DNA of 64,000 nt from JAHDHW01 sp965277415 (GTDB lineage Bacteria > Bacteroidota > Bacteroidia > Chitinophagales > Saprospiraceae): NCBI GenBank assembly GCA_965277415.1, contig CBDICS010000070.1, positions 86,914 to 150,913 of the forward strand. Direction: 5' to 3'. The notes under the pieces are model-generated. The model ran no database searches, was not told the origin of the DNA, and saw nothing but the letters and a program-made list of their open reading frames with translations. Within the stretch, counting starts at the first letter, position 1; every line of letters starts with the position of its first letter. A program made the position numbers and the translations under genes. This document shows, one piece after another, positions 56,701-64,000 of this stretch.

Positions 56701-57833
56701 AAGCCAATCTGGATTTACTACAGAACGATGATGATAATATCATTTCAAATTCTGCGGATTCTACCAGTCCTATTTGTGGCTGGGTGATGGCCAATCATTT
56801 AGACAATTCATTGATGGTCTTTGATCAAAAGGGAAATAGTAAAGGAGCTATAATAAAAGTACAAAGTGAAGACACTGCAACTAAGGAATCAATACGATGG
56901 GATGCGACTCCGGGCTTAAACACTACCTTGGGCGCACCGCCGGATTTAGAAGAGAATGAACACTTAGCTGGCTTTGTTAATGGATTGTTGGAAACTGGCT
57001 TCGAAGGAGCTAATGCTTTTGATGATTTTATGGCCTCAATAGATAGTGCCCTTTGGACTTTAAGTAATTATGCAAATAAAGATGGCAACTTATCTATATT
57101 ACTTGGACGGCCACTTGCAGTAGTAAGGGCTCAAGTTTCATTAAACATTTCTGGAGATCCAAGTTATAAACAAAATTGGTGTGATACCGGAAAATATTAT
57201 AATGATGATGGTACTTATAAACCAAGTTTGCCGCCATACTTATCCGTTCCTTTTTCCTTAAGAGTGGGCGATGCCTACTTGATTGAAAATGGTGTAATGG
57301 GATATTTTGAAGCAGATCAATACAATACATTCTATCCAGTATATGGAATAGATGGGCAAACACAAACTTATATAAATATCATTCGGGCTGGTCAAACATT
57401 GAGGGCCCTTCCTCCGATATCAACAGGTGGTTATACATCTTCTTATGTTGAGGCAGGACATACAGTGGGACTTGAAGCTAATGGTACGCCAGTGAAATTG
57501 ACGGTATTAGTTGACCCCGTTGGTGATATTCCAATTTTCCCTGGCAGCTTACCCTTTTCGAGTAAAGTACTCCCCAATGGCCCAGTAGCGGAGGCTTTAA
57601 GTAATTTAAAAGCTTCCTTTAGAGCGGGCCCTTTATTATTAGATCCTTCTAAAATTAAAATGCCAAGCCCCTCTGAGATAAAAGGAAAATGGGCATGGAT
57701 GGCTAGGGAAAATGTTACAACTTGGAATGAGGAAACCCCTATAGAACCGTTTACACCTTTAGGAACGCTTCCTAAAAAACCTGTTAGACTTATCGAAGGC
57801 TGGCTTAATCTATCTGATTTTAATGAGAAGTAA
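53736..57833 (+). CDS. Array protein G: unknown 1365-aa protein
   Basis: There is no signal peptide. The N-terminal block HIMWTLPYALRKG followed by PLVPNRWLVTRLEY seems to be a family hallmark. A coiled coil lies at about residues 470-560 (LNTLQSTLNALNNTIASQRN, LKAELQKNIDQQTSE). The C-terminal third is beta-rich (VRAQVSLNISGDPSY, YLSVPFSLRVGDAYLIENG) and ends with EGWLNLSDF. I do not recognise a named family or catalytic motif. It probably works with the neighbouring array proteins. Confidence 0.7.
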   Translation: MASNSIKMKVWPGPRVMVPLATDVLLVGKNDLPQEGHEDSTGTALVSNKIKYWDLFLRNTLGTIEPELFSVVSRSDHLQPGAHIMWTLPYALRKGKQVDGVDNDGDVAFPLVPNRWLVTRLEYKSITDGSIPTIISHVVKSDVISDGGPPPAPQSKSQYPFNANNFPVNTIGESVPLDQWDGDLPPENTSVELKAAGPAALSWSVTYDNVREVFGFYDDSLSENASSNTPYYYTYSIIGWYIDPDNDVLIDLPTTDNTAWQAQIQNEFMWTVGESDTDVENAVEAWTKWQADHGLTGVFDPSKLNLPEQSKKAIEAWHTWQQANGEINEQPDLAKQLLCHSMVGMVKWEGETIAYGSGVPLGTRELPTIAMGNNSVEAIATYMAHEIVNNPGNPQPPSDIPLIARSLEAFQKDLLYDYQKDPIKVENQLHDARFTISPAGIEWIVVRAESDTDDPSTKAGRQSIPLNEEQTQALTDLNTLQSTLNALNNTIASQRNELFMLNYKLYVISIQRTNPIPQCVQDKVLQSFDALKAELQKNIDQQTSETSTITDKTTALSNLLGADFILKSAELPGFAAPNDPVIMVAGADLDTKLSASSVNMNFEMLDVRYTGQFITQLEVSYDFQGTSESFPINATDLLDEITFPSWKAFPKEVMDLWVETLLLDLSTASIIAIIYFDKRGISESTYTAKTQNGGTESPLEELTKIIQTNQSKIYNDADELQIPKAALVAAAGFLGIPPAHAAIAFRTKQPWTPIFMDWKVKWFPNSLDSTTPLEDWELAELDYLWEGKNISDENALTFSGRSVLNPSIAQNIQLKLSTFKDDPNYDDLPDFIKDDLEYAAGRIKNLDILTQSISGFTEQLITKTLLASSPFENNDPEDINSLLKGANESFAPELSTTDCPCTNPNSSGSPQTYSPIRSGHFQLLNVWIVDSFGQIMFGRDLPIGSPDNTPMTTVQWSESLLTPDNSENGSGLTLEKFGQLPPRLSQAAKANLDLLQNDDDNIISNSADSTSPICGWVMANHLDNSLMVFDQKGNSKGAIIKVQSEDTATKESIRWDATPGLNTTLGAPPDLEENEHLAGFVNGLLETGFEGANAFDDFMASIDSALWTLSNYANKDGNLSILLGRPLAVVRAQVSLNISGDPSYKQNWCDTGKYYNDDGTYKPSLPPYLSVPFSLRVGDAYLIENGVMGYFEADQYNTFYPVYGIDGQTQTYINIIRAGQTLRALPPISTGGYTSSYVEAGHTVGLEANGTPVKLTVLVDPVGDIPIFPGSLPFSSKVLPNGPVAEALSNLKASFRAGPLLLDPSKIKMPSPSEIKGKWAWMARENVTTWNEETPIEPFTPLGTLPKKPVRLIEGWLNLSDFNEK

Positions 57834-57875
57834 GAAGCCGTAAAGAAATATTTTAATGCAAAAATTAAAGAAGAA

Positions 57876-59345
57876 ATGTATAATAAACAAATCACGAATA
57901 CCATAAACCTAACAGATACGAGTACTGTATTTGATTATAGAGTCGCACCTCCCGCTGCTTTCTTAAATACGACGACTAATATAGTAATTACAGCGACTAA
58001 TAATTCAGCAGAAAATATCTCTTTTACGGATTCAGATGAGATTCAAATTACTTTTCCGAGCACAATGGTGAGTAGTCAGGATTTTTCAGGAAGTACACCA
58101 GCACAAAGCGGTTATACTGTTAATAAAACAGTAGGGGGGGATTCCTTTTCTGTAACAGTTTCTTTTAATGCGGTAACCGTCGAACCTGGAGATGCCCTAA
58201 CTATAACTTTTTCGCAGGTGCCGATTAGCGCTACTGCTGGAGATACGGCAGTAGGCATTGTTGAAAAGATGAATGGGCAGGAGAAGAATACATCTTTGGA
58301 TTTTACTATAAAAGCTCAAGGTCTGGGGATTATAGCTTGGTTGGATAAATTGATAGTTGGACAATCTGAACCGACTCAATTAAATTGGCTTTCTTCTGGT
58401 GGAATTAAAGTGGTGATTTCAGGTTTCCCAACTGGCGATGGTACAGTGGAACGCCCGGTAGAACATGATCCACCTGAGGTACAAAGTACAACGGTGTATG
58501 TTCCTAAAAGTGATACGGTCGCTCAACGGAATTATACTGCAACAGTTTATTCTTCTTCAAATCATGTTGATCAAATTGTAACCCTTCAGCAGAATCCACC
58601 AATTATCAATTCTTATACTTCTACGCCTCCTGCTACGGAAGCAATTGCAGTAAATAAGTCTGTAGAATTATCCTGGCATACTCAATTTGCTTCCTCTGTA
58701 ATTCTTACGACTCCAACAATACCTAATGAACGTCAAAATATTCCTGCTAACCCATTAACGCTTACTCCAGGAAGTGACCTGTTTAGTGCTTTTAGACTCA
58801 ATTATGGTCAACTGCCCAAACAAGCGGAATATATCATAACTGCAAATGGATTTAAACAAGCAGATGTGGAGAAACTTGCTTTCACTATAAAACCGGCAAC
58901 TTTTCTTTACTTCAAGTTTGCAAATAAAGATGGGACAGGACTTACTTTTCAAACCAACCCGAGTACTCAGGTATATATAGCTTGGGAATTAAATACAGTA
59001 AGTAATGGTAGTTTGTCAACCTTTACTTTATACCAGCCAGGGATGATACAGGAAGTATACTATCTTGGTTCAGGAGATACAACACACCCTCAGATCCAAT
59101 ACTTTGAAGCGCCCGAAAATAGTGGCAAATTTGATTTGACATGGATAACGGCCAATCTCGATAGCTTAGTTTTAAATCCAGGTAATATCACTATTCCTAC
59201 GGCAGACATTGCTAGTGGAACACATACAGTGGATAGCGCAGGGACTTATACTTTGACTGGAACTACTGCTGCTGGGCTTTCTGTCAATAGTGTATTGGAA
59301 GTGAAAGCAGCGGCATTAAAATTTAGAGAAAATATAGAAGCTTAG
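57876..59345 (+). CDS. Array protein H: Ig-like multi-domain protein (489 aa)
   Basis: The protein has no signal peptide. It appears to be a string of Ig-like or Ig-related beta domains: residues 1-150 (FLNTTTNIVITATNNSAEN), 150-245 (IVGQSEPTQLNWLSSGGIKV), 245-345 (AIAVNKSVELSWHTQFASSV) and a C-terminal part (SGTHTVDSAGTYTLTGT). The repeated pattern 'strand, xxGQ/NKS, x-L-x-W' is typical of bacterial Ig-like repeats. It ends 4 bp before the polyketide synthase start, the tightest spacing in the array. Confidence 0.7.
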   Translation: MYNKQITNTINLTDTSTVFDYRVAPPAAFLNTTTNIVITATNNSAENISFTDSDEIQITFPSTMVSSQDFSGSTPAQSGYTVNKTVGGDSFSVTVSFNAVTVEPGDALTITFSQVPISATAGDTAVGIVEKMNGQEKNTSLDFTIKAQGLGIIAWLDKLIVGQSEPTQLNWLSSGGIKVVISGFPTGDGTVERPVEHDPPEVQSTTVYVPKSDTVAQRNYTATVYSSSNHVDQIVTLQQNPPIINSYTSTPPATEAIAVNKSVELSWHTQFASSVILTTPTIPNERQNIPANPLTLTPGSDLFSAFRLNYGQLPKQAEYIITANGFKQADVEKLAFTIKPATFLYFKFANKDGTGLTFQTNPSTQVYIAWELNTVSNGSLSTFTLYQPGMIQEVYYLGSGDTTHPQIQYFEAPENSGKFDLTWITANLDSLVLNPGNITIPTADIASGTHTVDSAGTYTLTGTTAAGLSVNSVLEVKAAALKFRENIEA

Positions 59346-59349
59346 AGAT

Positions 59350-62300
59350 ATGGATAAGATCAAAAAAAAAACATTAACGGATCTGATTAATAAATTTCCG
59401 AATGAAAAGAGTGGAGATACAGCACTTGTGTTTTTAGATAAAAAAGGAAAAGAGTATCGCCAATTTTCTTTTGAGGATTTAAACAAAGAATGTAATTACG
59501 TTGCGCAAAACTTATCTATAATTTCTACTGAAAATGAAATTGTTCTTTTGGCACTTGAAGACCAAGCGCAATTTGTAACCGCATTTTTTGGTTGCTTATT
59601 ACTTGGAAAAACCCCTGCGCCAATTCCTTCCATCCAAGTCAAAAAAAATAAACAAGGCTGGGGGAAAGTGAGCCAAATTTTAAAATCAGATGAGAAAATT
59701 GCTTTATTAATAGAAGAAGACCAATATAGACTGATCAAAGAAAGATTAGAAGCTGAAGCAATTGATAATGTTCAGATTTATACAATTGAATCTTTGACTC
59801 GCCCCACACGCATTGATAATCCTTTACCTGATATCCAACCTTCGGATATTGCCTATATTCAATATACTTCAGGATCAACTGCTCAACCCAAAGGCATCGT
59901 TCTGACGCATGGACAAGTTATCAATAATATGGAGCGAATGTTTCGTGTTTTTGATCGAGATGAATTGGTGAGGATAGCAGGGTGGATTCCATTTTATCAT
60001 GATATGGGATTAGTCGGCCATTTGTTTGCTACTTTATTTGAATCTGGTTTCGGAGTATTTTTGCCTCCAAAAGCTTTTTTATCAAAACCAGAAATTTGGC
60101 TTGAAACGATAAGTAATTATAAAGCAAATAGTGGGGCAGCTCCAACTTTTGCTTTTGAACATTGTATTCGAAAAATTAAAGGAGACCAGATTTTTGATCT
60201 TAGTTCTTGGAAGCATGTCTATGTTGGTTCTGAAATGGTAAACCTTGATATCTTAAATCAATTTTCTGAAAAATTTTCGGATCATGGTTTTGACTCTAAA
60301 GCATTTAGACCTGTTTATGGCCTGGGAGAAATTACACTGTTGGCAGCAGGTGGACAAAGCTTGAGTGAATTAGATGATCTTTATATCAATAAAGATTTAG
60401 GTTTAAGCAAAAAGAGAAAGCTAGTTCCATATCGTATAGACTCATCTACAGAAATAAGTATTCATGATCCCGTGTCTGGAGCCCTTTTGTCAGAAGGCAA
60501 GGAAGGCGAAATATGGATCATGAGTGACTCTAATGCTCTTGGTTATCTCCAAGAGTTGGAAAGTACAGATACAGACAAAAGTTCTATCGTAAAAACTGGA
60601 GACATCGGTTTTATCTCTAATGGATATTTATATATCAGCGGTCGAAAAAAAGATGTGCTTATTATTAGAGGGGTTAACCATAGTGCGGAAGACTTAGAGT
60701 TTTGTATCCGATTGAATCAACCTCTATTGCGATTGAACGATGCAACAGCATGTGTTTCTGTTATGGATGAAGCAAAAGATAATTGCTATGTTTTTCAAGA
60801 AGTATATAGACATTTGGAACAGACCGATTTAGAAAAGGTAAGTCAGTTGATTCAAGCAAATCTTTCAGAATGCTTTGGAATTCAGGCGGATGCTATCGTA
60901 CTTATTCCGCAGGGCATTATGCCTCGGACAGCCAATTATAAAATTGCAAGGAGTCAGTGCATTCAACAATATAGAGCTGGAAAATTTAAACCTTTATACA
61001 CTACAGGAACTTTAATAGACCCGCCTGCTGAAAAAGAGGAAGCCGAAGACCCTGTTGTAATTGTCGGAATGGCTTGTCGTTTCCCCGGAGGCGCAGATAC
61101 AACAGAAAAATTCTGGGATATTCTAGAGCATGGAAAAGACGCTATTGTAGAAGTACCTAAAGATCGTTGGGATAATGATTTATATTATGATGAAAAACCT
61201 GCGGTCCCTGGGAAATTTAATACAAAATGGGCAGGGCTAATAGATCATATAGATCATTTTGATCCGGCTTTGTTTGGTATATCTTCTTTTGAAGCTACTG
61301 AGATTGATCCTCAACAGAGGCTAGTATTAGAAACTTCTTGGCGCTTACTTGAAAATGCGGGTTGGAAAAAAGAAACATTAAAAAACTCAAATACAGGTGT
61401 ATTTATTGGAATATCAACCAATGATTATTTGTATATGAAAATTAAGTTGATTCCCGGAATGGACAGCTTTAACGCATACTCAGGTTTAGGAAATGCACAT
61501 AGTATTGCTGCTAATCGGGTTTCTTATTTTTATGATTTGAAAGGACCAAGTATGGCTGTGGATACTGCTTGCTCTTCTTCAATGACTGCTTTTCATCTAG
61601 GTGCCAAAGCTATTATGAATGGAGATTGCGAACAAGCTATTGTCGGAGGCGTGAATGCTATTTTAGCTCCCGGATCAACAATCACACTTGCTCAGTTTGG
61701 AATGATGGCACCAGATGGACGATGTAAAACTTTCGATGCTAGTGCAAACGGTTATGTACGTTCGGAAGGTTGTGGCTTAGTGATGTTGAAAAAAAAATCA
61801 GCAGCACTCAAAGATGGAGATACTATTCTGGCTACACTTTTAGCTTCTTCGACTAGCCAAGATGGGATGACACAGGGCATGACTTACCCCAATGGTTCTG
61901 CTCAATATCAATTGATAAAAAGTACTTTAGGGCAAGCTAAATTGCGTGGGAACGAAATTACTTATGTAGAGGCACATGGTACTGGAACGACTTCTGGAGA
62001 TCCTGTAGAGATGGAGCAAATCCGGAAATTGTATGGCCTTGATGGAGAACAAGATTGTTTTGTTGGTTCTGTAAAAGCTAATATCGGACACTTGGAATCT
62101 AGTGCTGGTATAGCTAGTGTCATCAAAGCTGTGTTAATGCTTCAGAAGAAAAAAATTCCACCTCAAATTCATCTTAAAGAACTAAATCCTAAGATTACTT
62201 TAACGGGGTCTAGACTTAAGGTTGCGGAAAGGCTTGAAGACTGGCCTGCTGAAAAAGGGCAAAGAAAAATAGCATTAAGCTCTTTTGGTTTTGGTGGCTC

Positions 62301-64000
62301 TCTCGCTCATATTATTTTAGAAGAAGCGCTTCCGCTTCCTATTCCCGATCCTATCCCCAACGATTATTTATTACGACCTTTTGTATTATCAGCCAATTCA
62401 AATGAAAACTTAGTCAGACAGGCAGAATATTGGAAAGATTGGTTGGAGCAGGATGCATCAATAGCGCTTCCAGATATCTGTAGTACACAAGCACTAAGTA
62501 GATCAAGTTTAAATTATAGAACTCACTTTTTGGCAGATAATAAAATAAAACTAAAAGAAAAACTTAAATCTTATATCGCTAGAAAAAGTAAGGCTAAGCC
62601 TGTTAAATCTGGCGCTAAAATTTGCTTCTTATTTACAGGACAAGGGGAGCATTATATAAACATGAGTAAGGAATTGTATTTTCGATTTCCTGTATTTAAA
62701 AAGAATTTTGATCGATGTGTAGAAAGCCTGAATTATGATGATCCTACTTTTTCTCTCAAGAGAATTGCTTTTGAAAAAAGTGAATTATCAGAACGCGAAG
62801 ATCGCCATTTACAACCGATTTTATTTGCCATTCAATATGCTCTAGGAATGCTGTTTGCTGAAATTGGTATAAACCCTGATGTCTTATTAGGGCATAGCCT
62901 TGGAGAGTATGCGGCGGCTTGTTTGGCTGGTTGTCTAGAACCAGAAGATGGAATGCGAATTCTTAAAAAACGAGGAGAGTTAATAGAAACACTCACGGAA
63001 AAAGGAGGGATGGCGACTATCTTTGCACCTCATGCAGAAGTTGAAAAAGCAATAGATAAAACTAAAGTTCAAATTGCAGTATATACTAGTAAAAGGAAAA
63101 CAGTTATTTCAGGAGATTATCAAGAGGTGATACGAGTCTGTAATTATTTTTCTGAACAAGATGTGGAGTATTACACCTTAAAAACAAATCAAGCCTATCA
63201 TAGTCATTTTGTTGATCCAATGATTGATGAATTTACAGCATTTTTAAAACCTTTTAAATTTAATCCTCCTGTAAATAAATGGCTCTCTTCTGTAAAAGGG
63301 GATTGGATTACTGAACCGATAGATGCCAAACATTGGATTGATCATTTGAGGAATGCTGTATTATTTGCTCAGGCAGCTGAAAAAATCCCTATCGAAAAAG
63401 AACAATTTCATTTTATAGAGATTGGACCTGGAGCGAGTACATTAGCTGCTATAAATGATCACTTACAACTCAAAGATACTCTGTTGCTTCGCACACTACT
63501 TCAAAGGAAAGGGGCTCGTTTGGAAGTGTTCTATTTCTTAGATTCATTGGGTAAATTATATTCTGCTGGTTTCAACCTTGACTGGCAAGCTGTTTTGGGC
63601 TCAGCGACTTTTCCTACCTGGATTCCGGGATACCAGTTTTCAAATCGTTCATATTGGGTCAAAGGAATAGAAGCGTCTAAATTGTCAGAGCTTACTAATA
63701 ACAATTATTCGAAGGCTGTTCCTACTCAACCAGAAATAGCACCTTCATTAAACGGTCAGATACAGAAACCGGAAATAAAGACACCTAGTCATTATTCATT
63801 AGAATGGAAAAGTATTGGAGTTTTGAATAAAAGGAATCTGCTTGAAGATTTATCCGTAGAAGCAAATTGGATTATTTTTGGCGAACCCTGTGCATTGACT
63901 ATTGCCTTGGTGCAATTAATTAAGGCACATCAAAAATCTGTTTTTTGGTTAGGACCTAAAACAGCATCCAACATCAAGCCAGACATTATTCTTCCTGAAC
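59350..64000 (+). CDS. FAAL-KS-AT polyketide synthase (3' end beyond window)
   Basis: At least 1550 residues run off the right edge. Residues 1 to about 550 are a fatty-acyl-AMP ligase: YIQYTSGSTAQPKGIVLTH, WIPFYHDMGLVGH, TGDIGFISNGYLYISGRKKD. A ketosynthase starts at residue 566 (EDPVVIVGMACRFPGG) with intact Cys741 (DTACSSS), His876 (EAHGTGTT) and His914 (NIGHLES). An acyltransferase follows with Ser1183 (GHSLGEYAA) and YHSHFVDP; the motifs suggest malonyl-CoA. The last 70 residues (HYSLEWKSIG, WIIFGE) look like the start of a ketoreductase structural domain. No acyl-carrier domain is present between FAAL and KS. Confidence 0.93.
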   Translation, partial: MDKIKKKTLTDLINKFPNEKSGDTALVFLDKKGKEYRQFSFEDLNKECNYVAQNLSIISTENEIVLLALEDQAQFVTAFFGCLLLGKTPAPIPSIQVKKNKQGWGKVSQILKSDEKIALLIEEDQYRLIKERLEAEAIDNVQIYTIESLTRPTRIDNPLPDIQPSDIAYIQYTSGSTAQPKGIVLTHGQVINNMERMFRVFDRDELVRIAGWIPFYHDMGLVGHLFATLFESGFGVFLPPKAFLSKPEIWLETISNYKANSGAAPTFAFEHCIRKIKGDQIFDLSSWKHVYVGSEMVNLDILNQFSEKFSDHGFDSKAFRPVYGLGEITLLAAGGQSLSELDDLYINKDLGLSKKRKLVPYRIDSSTEISIHDPVSGALLSEGKEGEIWIMSDSNALGYLQELESTDTDKSSIVKTGDIGFISNGYLYISGRKKDVLIIRGVNHSAEDLEFCIRLNQPLLRLNDATACVSVMDEAKDNCYVFQEVYRHLEQTDLEKVSQLIQANLSECFGIQADAIVLIPQGIMPRTANYKIARSQCIQQYRAGKFKPLYTTGTLIDPPAEKEEAEDPVVIVGMACRFPGGADTTEKFWDILEHGKDAIVEVPKDRWDNDLYYDEKPAVPGKFNTKWAGLIDHIDHFDPALFGISSFEATEIDPQQRLVLETSWRLLENAGWKKETLKNSNTGVFIGISTNDYLYMKIKLIPGMDSFNAYSGLGNAHSIAANRVSYFYDLKGPSMAVDTACSSSMTAFHLGAKAIMNGDCEQAIVGGVNAILAPGSTITLAQFGMMAPDGRCKTFDASANGYVRSEGCGLVMLKKKSAALKDGDTILATLLASSTSQDGMTQGMTYPNGSAQYQLIKSTLGQAKLRGNEITYVEAHGTGTTSGDPVEMEQIRKLYGLDGEQDCFVGSVKANIGHLESSAGIASVIKAVLMLQKKKIPPQIHLKELNPKITLTGSRLKVAERLEDWPAEKGQRKIALSSFGFGGSLAHIILEEALPLPIPDPIPNDYLLRPFVLSANSNENLVRQAEYWKDWLEQDASIALPDICSTQALSRSSLNYRTHFLADNKIKLKEKLKSYIARKSKAKPVKSGAKICFLFTGQGEHYINMSKELYFRFPVFKKNFDRCVESLNYDDPTFSLKRIAFEKSELSEREDRHLQPILFAIQYALGMLFAEIGINPDVLLGHSLGEYAAACLAGCLEPEDGMRILKKRGELIETLTEKGGMATIFAPHAEVEKAIDKTKVQIAVYTSKRKTVISGDYQEVIRVCNYFSEQDVEYYTLKTNQAYHSHFVDPMIDEFTAFLKPFKFNPPVNKWLSSVKGDWITEPIDAKHWIDHLRNAVLFAQAAEKIPIEKEQFHFIEIGPGASTLAAINDHLQLKDTLLLRTLLQRKGARLEVFYFLDSLGKLYSAGFNLDWQAVLGSATFPTWIPGYQFSNRSYWVKGIEASKLSELTNNNYSKAVPTQPEIAPSLNGQIQKPEIKTPSHYSLEWKSIGVLNKRNLLEDLSVEANWIIFGEPCALTIALVQLIKAHQKSVFWLGPKTASNIKPDIILPE

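Noticed and set aside
36486..59345. Contractile injection system, tailocin or Tc toxin
   Set aside because: No sheath, tube, baseplate ATPase, spike, RHS or TcB/TcC-type motifs are visible.
36486..59345. Type IX secretion cargo
   Set aside because: None of the proteins has both an N-terminal signal peptide and a C-terminal sorting domain pattern.

Overview
The window looks like chromosomal DNA of a gliding-type, AT-rich Bacteroidota. This is inferred from a complete type IX secretion core (gldK, gldL, gldM, gldN) with a PorP/SprF-like gene just upstream, from several TAnnTTTG-type promoter elements, and from the abundance of lipoproteins and outer-membrane beta-barrels. The giant accessory genes and the FAAL-polyketide synthase would fit a Saprospiria-like lineage, but I cannot prove the family from sequence alone. 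I recognise no rRNA, tRNA, CRISPR array or intact transposase gene.

Region 1 (1-8376) holds housekeeping and envelope genes: a secreted metallophosphatase with ankyrin repeats, recG, rbfA, a metal-ABC permease fused to a DtxR-like regulator with a perfect 26-bp palindrome upstream, a Ppx/GppA phosphatase, a small lipoprotein and a beta-barrel protein. Region 2 (8377-15846) starts with a degenerate inverted repeat and a two-gene unit with a TTG-started metallo-beta-lactamase. It continues with porP-like, gldK, a 20-bp perfect hairpin, gldL, gldM and gldN, and ends in a strong terminator. Region 3 (15871-24994) has a UPF1-like helicase, a peptidase-containing ABC exporter with its HlyD adaptor, and a three-gene glycosyltransferase operon. 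Region 4 (24995-33041) has a structured leader before a beta-helix lipoprotein, an SDR epimerase, purL, a DUF6624-like lipoprotein and a small envelope protein.

Region 5 (33042-64000) is the accessory part. It starts with a 160-bp palindromic MITE-like element and two tandem copies of a small beta-rich protein. After one opposite-strand gene comes a co-directional array of over 27 kb: two paralogues (201 and 432 aa, the second with a collagen-like tail), a second collagen-like protein, a two-lobed class-3-lipase homologue that has lost both nucleophile serines, a 3307-aa DUF6603-type protein, four large proteins of unknown function, and a FAAL-KS-AT polyketide synthase that runs off the window. 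None of the proteins between 36486 and 59345 has a recognisable signal peptide or type IX C-terminal signal. Spacing at the 3' end (11, 36, 42 and 4 bp) suggests that the unknown proteins and the PKS are co-transcribed.

The array may be an undescribed system: a set of large beta-rich, glycine-repeat and pseudo-enzyme proteins tied to activation and elongation of a fatty acyl chain. The link between the structural proteins and the PKS is inferred from gene order only.
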